NCBI GenBank assembly: GCA_963682055.1
Contig: OY821749.1
Span: forward strand, 19,790,631 to 19,854,630
Reading direction: 5' to 3'
Origin: Primula veris
Taxonomy: Eukaryota > Streptophyta > Magnoliopsida > Ericales > Primulaceae
DNA: 64,000 bases
Made by a program: the position numbers and the translations under genes. Positions 26,465 to 40,310 of the stretch are shown here, one piece after another (position 1 is the first letter of the stretch; each line of letters begins with the position of its first letter). The notes beneath the pieces were generated by a model. That model was not told the DNA's origin. It ran no database searches and saw nothing but the letters and a program-made list of their open reading frames with translations.

Positions 26465-28447
26465 TAAATAGTGTAGACCAGATTTATACAAGTGTTTCTC
26501 ATATTATGGGGATTCATATTCACTTTTAATAAAAAGCGACACTTTATCCGTTCGTTTAACCAAATCTCAAATTATGAATACCATTGACTTAATGTATCCC
26601 GTAAGAAATGAATCAAAATCTTTTCTCATAATATTTTATAATAAACTTAGCGGAAAATTTTAAAGAGAATAACATAAAATAATTAAAAATAAAATATATG
26701 AAAGTGTATGGGATAGTTTTTTTTTTTGTGTGGGTGTAAAAATGATGTGTAAAATTGTAAAAAGAAAATAGTTTTCTCCTATATTTGAAAAATAAAATAA
26801 ATAGGAACCTATAATGATTGCTCCGAGATAATCCATCAAAACTAAAATAAGTCGCACAACTCAGCCCCAATAAATAACTCAATAGCACTCATCTATTTAA
26901 CTCTATTTCTATCTACTCGTAATCTATGTATACACTGTATCCGACTTTCCATTGTTACAGCAGACCTTGAAACATCTCTGCGATCTCCTGCATCTCCAAT
27001 TTGACGGGCAATTATCGTGTTATCTCTTCATAAAATCACATGATTTAGTGTTTACTTATTACTCACTGCGATGTTCTACTATTTAGGTTCAAATTTTAAA
27101 TTGCAGAGAATAAACAAGATTTAAAAGGTTGAATTATTATCGAAAAATGGACTAATATATTTAGAAACCATGGAAAAATAATAAAATAATCTAGTTCACT
27201 AGTGTACAATTATCACATATTTTATCATAATTTGAAATCATCATGGATGGTGTCTTGTGTATATATGAGCAATTAATTTGTCTTTTTGGAAAATATGAGT
27301 TGTTAATCTACTTGGATAATATGAGCTATATATTATTTCACGCCTCTTCACCTAATAAATAAGGTAAAGTTAGGTTCATTTATTTTGTTCAATTACAAAT
27401 GATAAAAGTTGACAACCCATCGTGAGTAATTTGTTTTATAAAAGGTGTTCCATGACTTTCTTAGAAAGGAAGCTATTTCAAGAGGTCCCCATTTTGTATA
27501 ATTATTGAGCTGTACTGTATAATGTCCAGTTAAGTCTTCATTTTGTGCCGTCATTGAGTTGTACTGTACAATGTCCAGTGAGGGTTAGATGATATATTTT
27601 CAATAACTAATTTAATTTTTTAATTTTTATTATATATTAGACAAATTAAGATTTAATAAATTTAAAACAAATTTTACAAAACAATAAAAACTCAAATAAA
27701 AATATAGAACTCTAGTGGAAACTACCCTAAATTTAATTATTAATCAAAATTTTTTTAAAAAAATAACAATTGAATATTTATTTTTGAAAACGAGACTTTG
27801 TATCGTTTAATTGATCGACTGCACAAAAGAAAAACCTCTATTTCAAGTGATCATGTTGATTGAGTGTTGATCAACATTATCGACTTAGGCTTCAAACAAC
27901 ATGTTAGAGTTCATCCATTCACTCGTTATGAAAATGGTGGGAACGAAAACGTTATATAAATAACTGTAGTTGATGTGTGTAAATAATTATTCATTTTTTT
28001 GTAAAAGTGATTATTAAACCCATATTTCTTTTCTAAAAGGTTATATACATTTATAAATGCTTAACCACCTAACTAAATATTCAACATCCAAGATTATTTC
28101 TGAATCGAGTTTTGATCTGTAGAACAATTTATCATTTTTTCCAACTAGTTAACCAAAGATACGAGAACTGGGACATTAACCAAAATATGAGGCCTAAGAC
28201 ATGGCGTAATACACTACACAAATTCCAATAGATAGAGAGTCTAATGCCCATTTAATTGTTAAGATCAACGTAGTAACGCGATTCGTTCCGTTTCTAAACT
28301 AAAATATTCCGACCAAAATAACTGTTTTTTTCTTAAAAGAAAAGGCACAAGGTAATCTTTGTGTCATAAAGTTATCGAACGTAAGTAGCAATATTTTACA
28401 CAAATTTGGCACGAGTGACCACAAATTCTTTAGATAGATTCTTTTAA
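26465..28447. other. Spacer with a short tandem duplication
   Basis: No gene seen. At 27491-27588 a 49-bp unit is present twice (attttgt...attgagYtgtactgtaYaatgtccagt), imperfectly. The rest is unremarkable AT-rich sequence. Confidence 0.5.
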
Positions 28448-28970
28448 GGGAAAACAATAATTTAGTATATATCTAGAAATTTATTAACAAAAAACTCAGT
28501 TGTTTTGAAATTGGCGACTTTTTTTTTTACAAAAAATACATATTTTGTGAACTTATTTACAAATAGGTACATATGTCATTAAAAAATCCAAAAAAATAAA
28601 ATAAAATATTTAAAAATTAAAAACTAAAATTTTAAAAAATAAATTTTTTATTCAAAAATATATGTGATCCTGTCTAATCATATTCAATCATGTATGTCTA
28701 ATCCTATTTGATCATGTCTAATACTGTTCATCTTGTATGCATAATCCTGTTTAATCCTATATAATTATGTCTAATCCTGTTTGATACTATGTACAATTTT
28801 TTTGATTTTTTAAATAATTTTTTTGAATTTTTTATTTTTGATTTATTTTTTGATTTTTTGTATATTTTGTAATTATAAATAAGTATATATAGCTAATTGT
28901 AAAAAAATACACATACATGAGTTTTTTTATAATTAATTTGATTGATATGTAACTATTTGTAATTATCCCT
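28448..28970. repeat. Dispersed repeat, copy 2 (partner at 6181-6690)
   Basis: Colinear with 6181-6690 in the same orientation, including 'aaaaaatacatattttgtgaac' and the 'tctaatcctgttt' word series at about 28670-28790. No coding capacity. Confidence 0.55.
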
Positions 28971-29144
28971 TATTTTAATGCTTTGGTAATTGTATGTGTA
29001 TTAAAATAGAAATAGGTGTTTCGATAAGCAAAAGGTGAACTTATGAAGGAGTAAAATTGAAACTTTAAATAATATAATTTACCTAAATTAGTAGGTAAAG
29101 TAGTACTAGCTGTTACCGAATAAAATAAAAATAAAATAAATAAA

Positions 29145-30309
29145 TAATCACCAAATCGAAATACAAAAACCAGAGATTCAATTGCAGTCTCAACTTCTCA
29201 GGTACATCCTAATTTTACCCTCTTTAGAATTGAGTATAATTTCTTAGTCTATATAATATTTAAATTTATAACTACCCATTATGTATTATTATTGCGACAC
29301 ATCTTTTTTAAGGTTGTTAATTAGATAGTACTTTAATTACAGTGTTCAGGTTTTATTATTATTTTTCTGTTTGAATTTGGAATGTTTTCAAATGTTTTTA
29401 GTTTGTATTTTAAATTGTAGGAATAATTTGTTCATAGTTGTTTTTTGGGTTTGATGGTGTGTAACAACTGTTTTTTTTTAGATTTAATCTGTGTTTATTT
29501 TGTGCAGCTTTTAAGCAAACAAGCTGCTTTATTTCAGGGTTAGAAAAAATCTGGAGTTTTTTAGCTTAAACTTTTTTTATTTATCAGGCTTGAAAACCCA
29601 AAAAAAACATCTTTTTAGCTGACCAACAAATTCTCTAGTGCTTATAAGCAAAAATAGGTAAACAAGTTAACTGGATTTTTGATGAATGAAGGAAGGCTGT
29701 TTGATGAAAAAAGTTCTAGGTTGATTAAGTTTAGTATTAAAACACACCGCTTAGACCATCTCATTCCTATTATGCAACCCGGATGTGTGGTCGAATAAGT
29801 GTTGATTTTATGTTCCTTGCCATTTTCAATTTTCTAGCATTGCTTTACAAATGACAATCGTTCTTATTCACTGAATTTATTCATATCACTTTCATGCCAC
29901 TCTCAATATTGTGTGGAGAATGGCCATAGACTAATCTGAAATTTGAAACCATTGCCAAGTGGTAGTATACATGGCTTTTCTATGATGTATTAGCTAAATG
30001 CAATTAAATCTCAAAGTTGGAGCACTGTGTATTATTTTCAATAAGCTAAGACTAATTATCTCTTTAGTTGAGAATGTGGTCAGACTTAATGGAAAGGACC
30101 GAACTTCTCTTCTTGAGGTGTCTTTTCATTTATAGCTTAACTAGTTATGTGTCGTCTGATTGGTAAAAGCCTATTAATTCAATCTCCCTTTCATTTCCAA
30201 AGGCAATTCTTAGTTTTTCCGTGGCTACTTACCTAGTTGAGTTGAATATATCTAATAAACTAAATTGTTCTTTCAGTCAGTCCCTCTATGAGTTTGTAAA
30301 ACTCTTAAA
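29145..30309 (+). other. Probable 5' UTR exon and leader intron of the VPS55 gene
   Basis: A candidate non-coding exon ends at 29201 (CTCAG|GTACAT). A polypyrimidine acceptor (TTCTTTCAG) at 30276 leads to a 33-base leader before the ATG at 30310. The intervening intron, about 1.1 kb, contains a decayed 'cttttaagc...agctttt' MITE-like stretch near 29505-29700. Inferred from splice signals. Confidence 0.45.
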
Positions 30310-31975
30310 ATGTCAGACGTACCAAGATATGTTAGAGCCTGCTTACAAACCGGGGGACTTGCTTTGTTGGCAATTTTGGTCTCTGTAGGAATCGTACTTC
30401 AAATTTTGGTTTGTTGCATTCTTCTCCTTTTGTTTATTTATCTAATTTTCAAGCCTTGTGTTAGGCGCATCACAAATAAACTTTGTTTTTAATGGTTCTT
30501 TTATAGTAGCTAATTTTCGCTTAAATAATGTGGCAGGCATGTGCCTTGTACAACAATTGGTGGCCTATGCTAACAGGTAAGCAGTTAACAAGATTATGGC
30601 CTTTGAACACAACTTATAGTTATCTACTTGTAATAAATACGAAATTGGTTGATTTCTATTTCTTACGGTGAATAAAAAAGGATAGAGATATAGCTGTTTG
30701 ATATGACTAGTTTATCTGCTTGTGTTTTAAAGTGCTTACAAAATGAGGCATTTCATGGTAGCGGTAATGCTCAAGATGAAACGAAGTCTTGTTTACTTAA
30801 ACGACAAATCTACTGTTTCCAAATTAAATTAGTCATTTCAGTTTAACTGTGAAATCTGTTTTAACATTTATTGTTGCACCACTTTGGTGGTCAAAGAATA
30901 GCGTACTAAAAAAATGTTATATATATTATCGTTCTTAAAGAGATCAAAAAAATAAACTCAAATGTATCAACAGGATACAAAAGCTGCTTTTTTAATCTAA
31001 TTTCCTAACCACAAGGTTTGCGATTAATGGTTTCTGGCGATGCGGTTTGATCAAGGCCTATATCTGTTAGTAATAAATTTTATAGCCGCGAATATGACGA
31101 GGTAACTAAAAAACTAACAGGTCTGTGGTTTACTTTATGCAGCAATTATGTACGTGCTTCTTCCAATGCCTCTGATGTTTTTTGGGAACTCGGATAGCTC
31201 TTCTTACTATTCTGAGTCTTCAGATAGGTTGGCATATTTTATTTTAAAGAAAATAAAATAATTTCTCCTATGGGATCTTAGACACACCGGAATAAGAAAT
31301 ATTTATACTGTTGAAGGTTTTTGTATCTGTTTTTCATGTTCACACGGCTCAAAATTGGTACGATGCCTCTTCAGATTAATTTTTTGGATTTGGTGATTCC
31401 CCTGTTTAAACTTTTAAGCATTGAAGAAGTGCAATTGTGAACTCTGTATAACTGTACTACTAGTATACAATATTTCACTGTTAAACTGGTTGGTCATGGA
31501 GCTGAAATAAGACCCTCATAGAAAATGGTACTTTGTTTTTAATTTTGATTTATAAGTCTTGTCCAACCGTTGGTAAAATATTTCAAACTTAATGACAAGA
31601 TGTAAATTTTATTGAACATCATGGGCTAGAAAGATAATTGGGAGTTTGAGGTAGTTTCAACTTTCAGGACCAGACCTCTATTTTCCTTGTATATTTACTA
31701 TTATACGGAATTATATGTTTCGGATTGTTGAGACTTTCAGCGGATCTTTTAATCAATGTATAATTGCTTAAATGCACAGCTGGGTTGACGCGTGTAAGTT
31801 CTTGACTGGTGCGTCATCCATTGGTAGCATTGCTATACCAACAATATTGAAACATGCCGGTGTCATCGGTTGGGGAGCTATGTCAATGCAGCTAGGATCT
31901 TATTTCATCTTTGTGTTAGCTCTTGTATGTTACATACGTATGAACAGTGAAGATGATGGATACAGTACGTTCTGA
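30310..31975 (+). CDS. VPS55: Vacuolar protein sorting-associated protein 55 homologue
   Basis: Four exons (30310-30408, 30537-30576, 31143-31227, 31780-31975) join in frame to 139 residues, the length of plant VPS55 (about 140). The protein starts MSDVPRYVRACLQTGGLALL. It has four hydrophobic segments: about residues 15-33, 44-58, 88-104 and 110-128. It contains the family patches YNNWWPMLTAIMYVLLPMP and SSWVDACKFLTG (the Ser codon is split by the last intron), and ends in a short polar tail. Family knowledge: VPS55/OB-RGRP (LEPROT) proteins are endosomal membrane proteins that act with Vps68 in late-endosome-to-vacuole sorting. No breaks or missing segments. Start fixed by the conserved MSDVPRY. 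Confidence 0.96.
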
Positions 31976-33455
31976 GACAACGGTTCTATAACTATCACAT
32001 ACCTTCGTCAGCATTCGGGTTATACTATCTCATTCGCTGTAAAATTGATGGCTTTCCGAAATCTCTGTCTGTAATGTAAATCCAGATTCAATTTGTGTTG
32101 TGTACATGCAAAATTTGAGTGATTATTTTCTTTATAGTTGGATGATTTTTTGTTTTTTCCCTGATTTTTATGACTGTTTTACCTGGGCTGTCACGTTTTT
32201 TTTTTTGGCTGAACTTCAAACGGGCGGAACCAACCCGAATACAATTGGTTAGATTCAGTTTTGATAATTATTTCGGTCAAAACCGAATCAAATTTACAAT
32301 TCGTATTTTACTTAGACATCAAATAATAAATAACCAAACGAACACCTTTTAAAATCTGAATTGAAACTATGTAGTCTATACGTGACCCCCTCCCTCCCAT
32401 TTTATTTGGGGAAAAATACAGTTTTTTAGTTAAACTTTTGTAAAAAACTGGGTGCAACATTTCATCTATTAACCAAATTTGCCAATTTCCCCCAAATAAC
32501 ACTCTCTTCTCTTCTTATAAAACGACTGAAACTCTCTCTCTCTCTCTCTCTCTCCAGGTGGCAACGGTGAAACTCTCTCTCTCTCTCTCTCTCTCTTCCT
32601 TATCGTGAAATTTTGATGATTTTGATTACACCTCTAATAATATTTTCTTCTGGTTTTGAGTCTAAATGATGTATATTCAATGTGAGTTTTATTTTTTCTG
32701 ACCCTTTAATATTAGGTCTTTGTTTAGTGTTGAGAAACTCCGAGCTTGAATTTATTGATGCCTTAATACTAATATTCCCTTTTGCAAATTAGATCACTCT
32801 CAAATTTATTTAATGTTGCTTCTGGTTATTGAGAGAACCTCACAATTTTAATCAACCAAATCGTTGATTTATCAAAATACTATTTTATGCTCTCTTTTGT
32901 TGTTAAGAATATAACACTATGATCAATGTTAATTAATCACAGGAAATAAAATCACAATGAAAAAGACCACTTTCAAGTTCTTTTATGTTGGTTGTAATTT
33001 TTGCGACCCCAATTTTTTATGAATTGATTATTTGATTTGGTTTATTCAGTGATGTTTAAGGCTTGTTTTAAACATAATGTTTTTTGTCCTGCATCAAATT
33101 GGTGTCAAATAAATTTTGTATTTGAAAATTAGACGCTGAGACCAATGTTAAGATATCACAGGAAAAATTTACAGCTTAAAAGAAGCCTCTCTGCAACTCG
33201 GTGCACTTTGGTGAAAAGATTTGCAAAAAAAAAAAAAAGGAGCTTTCATGGAAAACGATTTTTAATTAAAAAAATTGCTTTAATGTAACCCAGCCTTTAC
33301 TGGCATTTGAACTTTTGAAGTAAAATTGTAAGCTACTTTGACAAATTTTCTGGCTTCCCCCGCAAAACACATTAGTATCTGAATTGTTGGCATCTTATTT
33401 ACAGAAAATACAATTTTGCTCTCACACACAAAGTTACAAGTGAAAAGAAAAAAAG
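31976..33455. other. Spacer between VPS55 and phosphoacetylglucosamine mutase
   Basis: Holds the VPS55 3' UTR at its left end and the promoter/5' UTR of the mutase at its right end. Apart from the CT microsatellites at 32532-32596 there is no identifiable element; 32210-32360 looks like a decayed dispersed repeat. Confidence 0.5.
32532..32596. repeat. Paired (CT)n microsatellites
   Basis: Two CT runs (about 32532-32556 and 32573-32596) are separated by 'ccaggtggcaacggtgaaa'. The flanking 'gaaactctctct' is repeated, suggesting a small duplication. CT runs are common in plant 5' leaders. Confidence 0.85.
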
Positions 33456-36400
33456 ATGAATGAGGAACAACGCTCCACCTTGCTGAGATCTTCCGCCCTC
33501 TTTCCCCCACCCCCAGGTCCAACTCGTTATCTTGAAAGGAAAATTACGGTGACACAGATATGTATAGAAGAGATGATGTGGCACGGGATCCGATACTGGG
33601 GTCCGGTGCCACATTGCATATCTGTGTAGATATCATTAATGTATATTGAATCCTTTAATTATCTCGTTGCTTATTTTTGGTTTGGTATTTTGCTAACAGT
33701 GAGGCTAAGCTATGGTACTGCGGGGTTCAGGGCAGATGCAACTCTGCTCCGATCAGCGGTGTATAGGGTAGGTATAATGGCGGCTTTAAGGTCGATAAAG
33801 AAGGGTGGGGCGGTGATAGGGTTAATGATCACTGCTTCTCACAATAAAGTGAGTGATAATGGGGTTAAAGTTGCCGATCCTAGCGGTGGGATGTTGTCTC
33901 AGGACTGGGAGCCCTTTGCTGAAGCCCTAGCTAACGCCGCCGATTCTGAGCACCTTGTCCAGGTCAGATGGATTTTGTTTTCTTATGTATGTATAATTCT
34001 CATTATTTGCATGAAATTGCGTATGTACGTTAATGGTGTGATAGGGGCAACTGTGAAATCTAATTTATTTAATTGGGGTATTTAGATAATCAGTAATCAT
34101 GGATTGCATGGGGGAGGAATTGAAGTTTGTGTCCAACTTTTTCATGTCATGGAGGTGACTTGTTATAATAAAATTTTTTAAACTAAATTACATGATAAAA
34201 AATAGACTTTTGGCCATTTTTTTTGTGAAATTGGTTGTGGGGTAAGAAGGGTGCCATCCCCTTGTCTCGCCACCTATTTTCCTTCCTTGCCAATAACTGA
34301 CTTGGTTTGCGAGGTAAGAGAGTTTCAGCTCTACCAGTTTTGCTAATTTGATTAAGGTTGTGAAATAAGGTCGTAACAGGTTGATCAGCTTTTAATCTGT
34401 CCTTTTTTGACATAAAGTAATAGGACTTTGAAACCATATAGCTTTTTTCCTACTACTTCTCAATTAGTTGGTTTTTTCTTAGGAACTGCAACCAAACATA
34501 CCTAGATTATTTACATTGATAATTTTGTATTACTAGCTACTCTTATTGTAAATGAATTTTGGAACTTGTCATTCTGAAGTAGTCCAATTCATTTTTTGGA
34601 ATTTTGATGTTTAATTTAGAAATAGATAGGGAAAGTTAGTACTTCTGTGCAGAAATCGATAGGGCTACCAGTATAGAATAATCTTTCTGTAGTAGCTTTG
34701 ACCTAGAAACAGGGTCATGGCAATATAAAAGTTTTTAAATTGATCGTACACAATGAAACCCGTGAGAGTTAAAAGGAAATCCAATCTACTAAATTACTTG
34801 TTCTATGGGAAAATGAATCCAAATTTTTGTGAAAGGCTTAACGTAGTGAGTTTCTTCTAGGATTGCATTTTCTTTGAGACTTTTTTCACACTAACATAAT
34901 AGCAAGACACTTATTTTTAAGCTACATTTCTGTATGTTCAGTTTCATAGAATCAGTTGTCTTCGTATCTTGTCAATATAACAGCTTGGAATCTAGCATTA
35001 GAACCAGTTGATCACCATATGATGACTAAAGCAGTAGTGCATGAATTTGAGATGTTAGTGTAACTTAATTGAGAATCGCATTCATTTACTTGCTATCTGA
35101 TGTGCTACTTTACGTGTCCATGCAATGGTGTGTATCTATGAGATCTGTATTTTTGTATATATTTTATGTAATGTAGTACCACAAATCAAATCCGTTTATG
35201 TTATTTAAAACAGCTGATAGAAGAGTTTGCAGTGAAGGAAGGTATTAAACTGGAAGGAGGGAATTCCGTAGAGATATTGCTGGGAAGAGACACTAGGCCA
35301 AGTGGGGAGTCACTAATGGAAGCTGCCAAGCAAGTATGATTTAATAGATTTATACTAAATTTGTGTTATATAGATTGTTTTATTGTCTACTTCACAGGGA
35401 AGAAGTGTACCATCCTCAGTTGTTTCATACTCAACCTTCCAAGTCTTTTTACCTGTTAACTTTTCATTGTAGTCATACATATATGTTAATGGATCTGTGT
35501 GCAAATGCACACACGTGTGTGTGTGTATATATATAAATACAATACATGACATGATCTTGGGGACATGGTCCAATCTTATTGATGAGCTATTCATTATTAA
35601 AAAATGATAGGTTAAAATAATTCCTCAAAGTTATGGCTAATGTGAGCTCAACTTTTTGTTTAATTAAGATCTGGACTGGATTTAGATGACGAGCCTAAAT
35701 CATATGATACGGTTTTTGGTCTGAATAAGCTAGAAGAAGCTTTAAGCTGAATTAACCTGCCTTTTTCCTGAACTAATAAAGAAACCTCGCTTGTTCGCTT
35801 TAAAGTTGCAAGCTCCTAGAGCGTGTTTTTTTACAGTATAAGATGAAATTGCCATTCCTGCATATGCATTAGAGTCGGGACTCAGAAGGTTGTTGCCTAG
35901 TCACTTTTTCTTTTTCCCGCTATATGGACACATCCTGAATATATATATTTTCGGTTTTCTGTTTGGTTTACAATTTTAGGGAGTAAGTTCAATACTGGGA
36001 GCTGTTGCAGTTGACATGGAAGTTTTAACCACCCCACAGTTGCATTGGATGGTTCGTGCCAAAAACAAAGGAATGAAAGCCACTGAAGTTGAATATTTCG
36101 ACCAGCTTTTGTGCTCTTACAGGTTTGCTGAGCTAGTTGATTACGTTGTTAAGACATCGTTTCTTTGCAGCTTTTTAAGACTTTATTTTTTGCTGAAAGT
36201 CTGGATAGCATTTGGTCGATCAGCTTGAATTTTTTTTTGGAGCTTTCCCCTGAAAAATCTGGAAGGTTTAAGGTGAATGAACACCAGTTTTTTTAAATAA
36301 GAAATCCAGCTATTTTTTAAAAAAGCTGCAACCAGCAAACTATACTGTATCAAACTTTGTAACCAGTGGTAGTTTGGTTGTAGCAGTTCGGTATGAATTG

Positions 36401-39400
36401 CTCTATTTTTTGTTCTTAGTTATTGTTGGATTAACCTTTGTTTTCTTGACCTTTAAAAATCCGTCTTCTTTGCTTAACAGCTATAATCGAACAAGCGTTA
36501 AATTTCTTTCATGGTATGGTTAACTTCTTTGTTAATGGGTGCTTACATTCTGCAGGTCCTTAATGAATCTCATTCCTGAGGAAATGGTTTCGACTAACAT
36601 TAATGACAAATTGATAGTAGATGGGGCCAATGGTGTGGGCGGAGAAAAACTTGAAATTTTGAAGAATAGTTTGAGCGATATGGACATTGAAATTCATAAT
36701 TCTGGTAAAGACGGAGTACTTAACGAAGGAGTTGGTGCTGACTTTGTTCAGAAGGAAAAGGTTGTCCCATGTGGATTTAGCACCATGGGTTCAAACACGA
36801 GGTGAGTCGATACATCTGATGCATATTTTTTGAACTTGATGGAGAGCCATGTGCAAATGTATGATATATTTTTGCCAGATTGCAAAAATGTGGAAATTTT
36901 AGTTTTGCATTGGTTTAAAATAGGTTAAATCCAAACAACCTCATGTACTTTCTTTCAGTCCTTGCAATTAACCCACATGTACTATCTAAATGTTGCAATC
37001 AACCTGTATGTTCAATATTAAATGCCTGAACTTTGCAGACGATGGTCCGTTTTGGACATATCTGTAGACTTTATGAATTTGTCAATATCTATGCCCTGAA
37101 GCAACCAAATAGTCAATGAATTACGTTGTACATTAAAACTATGTACAAATGCACTTTTCTGCTTCAATAAACTTTGTTTTCCCGCAAATCTATTTGAAAA
37201 GACTTTTTTCCGTTAACTGCTATTTCTTAAATGCGTAGGCATTGAACAAAATATGTGTATTATAAGAAATATTATGTGAAATTGATTCATGTGACACGAA
37301 ATATAAAGTTATGTCCTTTGAAATTTGAACGCCTGGGTTGACTGCAAAACATAGATAGTGCATGGTGGCTAATTGCAAGTAATAGTATCATCAATTCATA
37401 AGTGTTATTTGCAAAACACCCATAGTTCATGTTTTTTTTTTCATTTTACAGTTTGAAATTTTAGGGAAATTCACCACATGGATGGTTCTAGTGTTTCAGG
37501 TGTGTAAGTTTGGATGGAGATGCTGATCGGTTTGTATATTTCTCCGTTCTGTCAAATGCCAACGGCAAACTTGATCTAGTTGATGGGGACAAAATACTAT
37601 CTCTCTTTGCCTTGTTCGTTAAATCCCAATTAAGCATCCTTAGCAAAATGGAAGGTGACAGAGACAACAAATCTTGCCAAACAAATATTGGTGTTGTACA
37701 AACAGCTTATGCTAATGGCGCTTCTACCGATTATCTGAGAAATTTAGACTTAGAAGTTGTTCTTACTCCTACAGGGGTCAAATATTTACATGAAAAAGCC
37801 GAGGAATATGGGATTGGGATATACTTTGAGGCAAATGGGCACGGAACTATTTTGTTCTCAGAAGGTTTTTTAAATTGGTTGAATAAAATAAGCAGTCAGC
37901 TTGCTTCAACATCCAACGGTATGTATCTACATATACAAAAGTGTACTTTTTGGGTGGAGGGGTCTTTTGCTATGATTAATAAGTAATATATGTGTTTAGT
38001 AAATTTTGTTACTAGGAGTAATGAAAAGTAGTTAATAGTAATGTGAAGTAATTAGAGAGTATTCTTATCTGCTAAGAGGTATATATCTGTTTACTTTAAA
38101 GAAATATATTTTTCACCTGAAAATATTCTTGGGTATAATTTTCCCGTATCAAACATACATTTTTGCTTTTTTACTTTTAAGTACATAAATACCAAAAGCA
38201 TAGTTTACCAAAGAAGCCATGCGTACGTATTTTTTCCTGCATAAGTACAGAAGCTCTTTGTCATTTTTTACAATGTCTCGACCTAGCATTTTCTATCCAT
38301 CACTTCTTTCATCTTCTGATTTAGCTTTCCCAGTAACATAAAACAGCTCATCCATTAGTTTTTTTCTTGGTTTAATTTAACAGGTTCAGAAGAGCATAAA
38401 GCTGCGTTGAGATTATTGGCTGTGAGTAGGCTGATTAATCAGGCTGTGGGTGATGCTTTGAGTGGGTTGCTTCTTGTTGAGATTATATTGCGATATATGG
38501 GATGGTCAATTCATAAATGGGGTGAACTTTATCATGATTTGCCCAGCAGACAATTAAAGGTTTTCTTTAAAATCAAGTATAAAAAAGTCCTATTAACAGT
38601 GTCCTGAGTTGATGACATTGCACATTTACACTTTCTTTCACTATGAAGAGCTGTGACGGTATAATTTTTTAAAATTTGATAGCAGAATTTCCCCCCTGAA
38701 GTCGTCTATTTGAACAAAATAGCAGTGCATAAATGTGGTCTCATTTGCTTGTTTGATCCAAAAGCATATGTCATACAGCTTAAGTTGTTTCGTTTCTTGT
38801 CACTTTCAGGTTAAAGTTGTTGACAGGACTCAAGTTGTGACTGCCAATGCTGAAACTGTAGCAGTGAGTCCCCCTGGGATTCAAGATGCCATAAATGCCG
38901 AAATTGGTAATTCTATTTTCCTCCCTCTACAATATTTTTATCTTATTCTCATTGCATGGTTGAATTTTGCAAGTACGTACATCTTTACTGCCATTTACTA
39001 TTTTGTCTATTGATCTATGGTCGTCTTACCTTACCTCATCAATGTACAAGGCTCAAGTGGCTTGTTAGATGAACTAACTTGCTAGTAAAAACAACTACAT
39101 ATGTAATGTTAGATTGTTTAATATACTCATGTGCACTCTCAATTGTCAACGTGACAACGTCATAATATTATATGATGCTCTAATGTTATTGAATGGGCAT
39201 TTATAGGGAAGATGCGGTAAACTATAAGCTAATGATCATATCTATGAACAATTTGCAGAAACTTATGTGGCAATGTCTTGGTGATTATTCATTAATAGAA
39301 ACTGTAATGACTAGTTTCAATTTCAATATTCATGAAAATTATCATTATGCACATACATTATGATACATATCATTTATGTTTGTGGTTTATTCTTTGCAGA

Positions 39401-39542
39401 AAAATACTTCCGAGGTCGGTGTTTTATCCGACCTTCAGGGACGGAGGATGTAGTAAGAGTATATGCAGAAGCCACAACTCAGGAAGCAGCTGACAGCTTA
39501 GCAACTTCTGTTGCACAAATTGTGGATAAGTTACTTGGGTGA
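33456..39542 (+). CDS. AGM1: Phosphoacetylglucosamine mutase (AGM1/PGM3)
   Basis: Nine exons: 33456-33516, 33700-33962, 35214-35333, 35980-36122, 36556-36801, 37500-37918, 38384-38559, 38810-38906 and 39400-39542. All are GT-AG and join to 555 residues, as in Arabidopsis (about 556). The enzyme converts GlcNAc-6-P to GlcNAc-1-P in cytosolic UDP-GlcNAc synthesis, feeding N-glycans, GPI anchors and O-GlcNAc. Visible motifs are the phosphoserine loop [13 protein letters not shown], the metal loop [12 protein letters not shown], the sugar-binding EANGHGT and the phosphate-binding [15 protein letters not shown], all complete. [11 protein letters not shown] marks domain 1. The short first exon ([20 protein letters not shown]) was placed by the family N terminus and phase; an in-frame ATG at 33639 would give a non-family start and was rejected. 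Confidence 0.96.
33552..33627. repeat. Small imperfect hairpin in mutase intron 1
   Basis: ACACAGATATG at 33552-33562 is the inverse of CATATCTGTGT at 33617-33627. Inside it, 'atgtggcac' pairs with 'gtgccacat'. It lies in the 183-bp first intron. Confidence 0.7.
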
Positions 39543-40012
39543 TAATATTGTTGGATTGTTTGGTTCTCAAAAAAATCTGCTTTTTGATTAGGATACCAAA
39601 ACTTGTGTTTTTATCTGTGTTTTATGTTATCAAGGTGTATGCGGTTCTTAAAAATATCTGATTTTACATTACGGTTCTGTTTGAACCAATGGATCCTATA
39701 AGGTTATGGGTACATCGACTCCTGAGCCCATTTTTGTTTAAATCGGTTCTGTTGTATGGGGGTCCTATATTTTCCTTTGTCTTTAAAAACCACGAGATTG
39801 TTCGAGTTGAAATATATGCTCGCAACCATAAATGGTGTTGACATTTCTTGATTAGTATCGAACTTCAATATTTTATCTGAGCATGTTTGGTTGCAAATTT
39901 AAGCTTTGTGTAAGACTATATGTTTCTCAAACTTCAGAAGCCTTGAATGTTTTCCGTTCTTGGCTTTTCATTTCTTTCCTTTTGTTATTTGAGTTGTCAA
40001 AGCATAACCTAG
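39543..40012. other. 3' flank of the mutase gene
   Basis: Expected 3' UTR and terminator region of the mutase gene; no sharp polyadenylation signal was assigned. No ORF of note. Confidence 0.45.
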
Positions 40013-40310
40013 ACATCAACTTGGACATTTTTTTGCAAAAATGTTCCAAATCAAAGATTTGATTATTGCAAATCTCCATGGTTTCATGACGGGAACACAA
40101 ATATGCGTCTTGTTTTTTTTCTGAGATGTATAATGACATGTTTTGAATTTTTAAATTTTACCATAATTTTCAAAACCTGTCATTATACATCTCGGGAAAA
40201 AAAAAGAGGCACATATTTGTGTTTCAGTCATGAAAATTTGCATTAATCAAATCTTGATTTGTAGTGTTTTTGCAAAAAAAAATGTCCAGGTTGATGTTTC
40301 ATATAACCTC
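40013..40310. mobile_element. Near-palindromic MITE, copy 1
   Basis: The two halves are long imperfect inverse complements. 'catcaacttggacat...gttccaaatc...acaaatatgcgtcttg...gagatgtataatgacatgttttgaa' meets 'ttcaaaacctgtcattatacatctc...ttgtgtttcagtcatgaaa...gtccaggttgatg'. The arms are about 130 nt and enclose a short loop near 40150. A second copy lies at 44367-44704 and a fragment at about 44725-44790. Non-coding; a transcript would fold into a long hairpin. Confidence 0.75.

Noticed and set aside
33639..33699. ATG at 33639 as the mutase start
   Set aside because: It would add intron-derived residues ([10 protein letters not shown]...) before the conserved LSYGTAGF; the upstream exon at 33456-33516 gives the family N terminus with correct phase.
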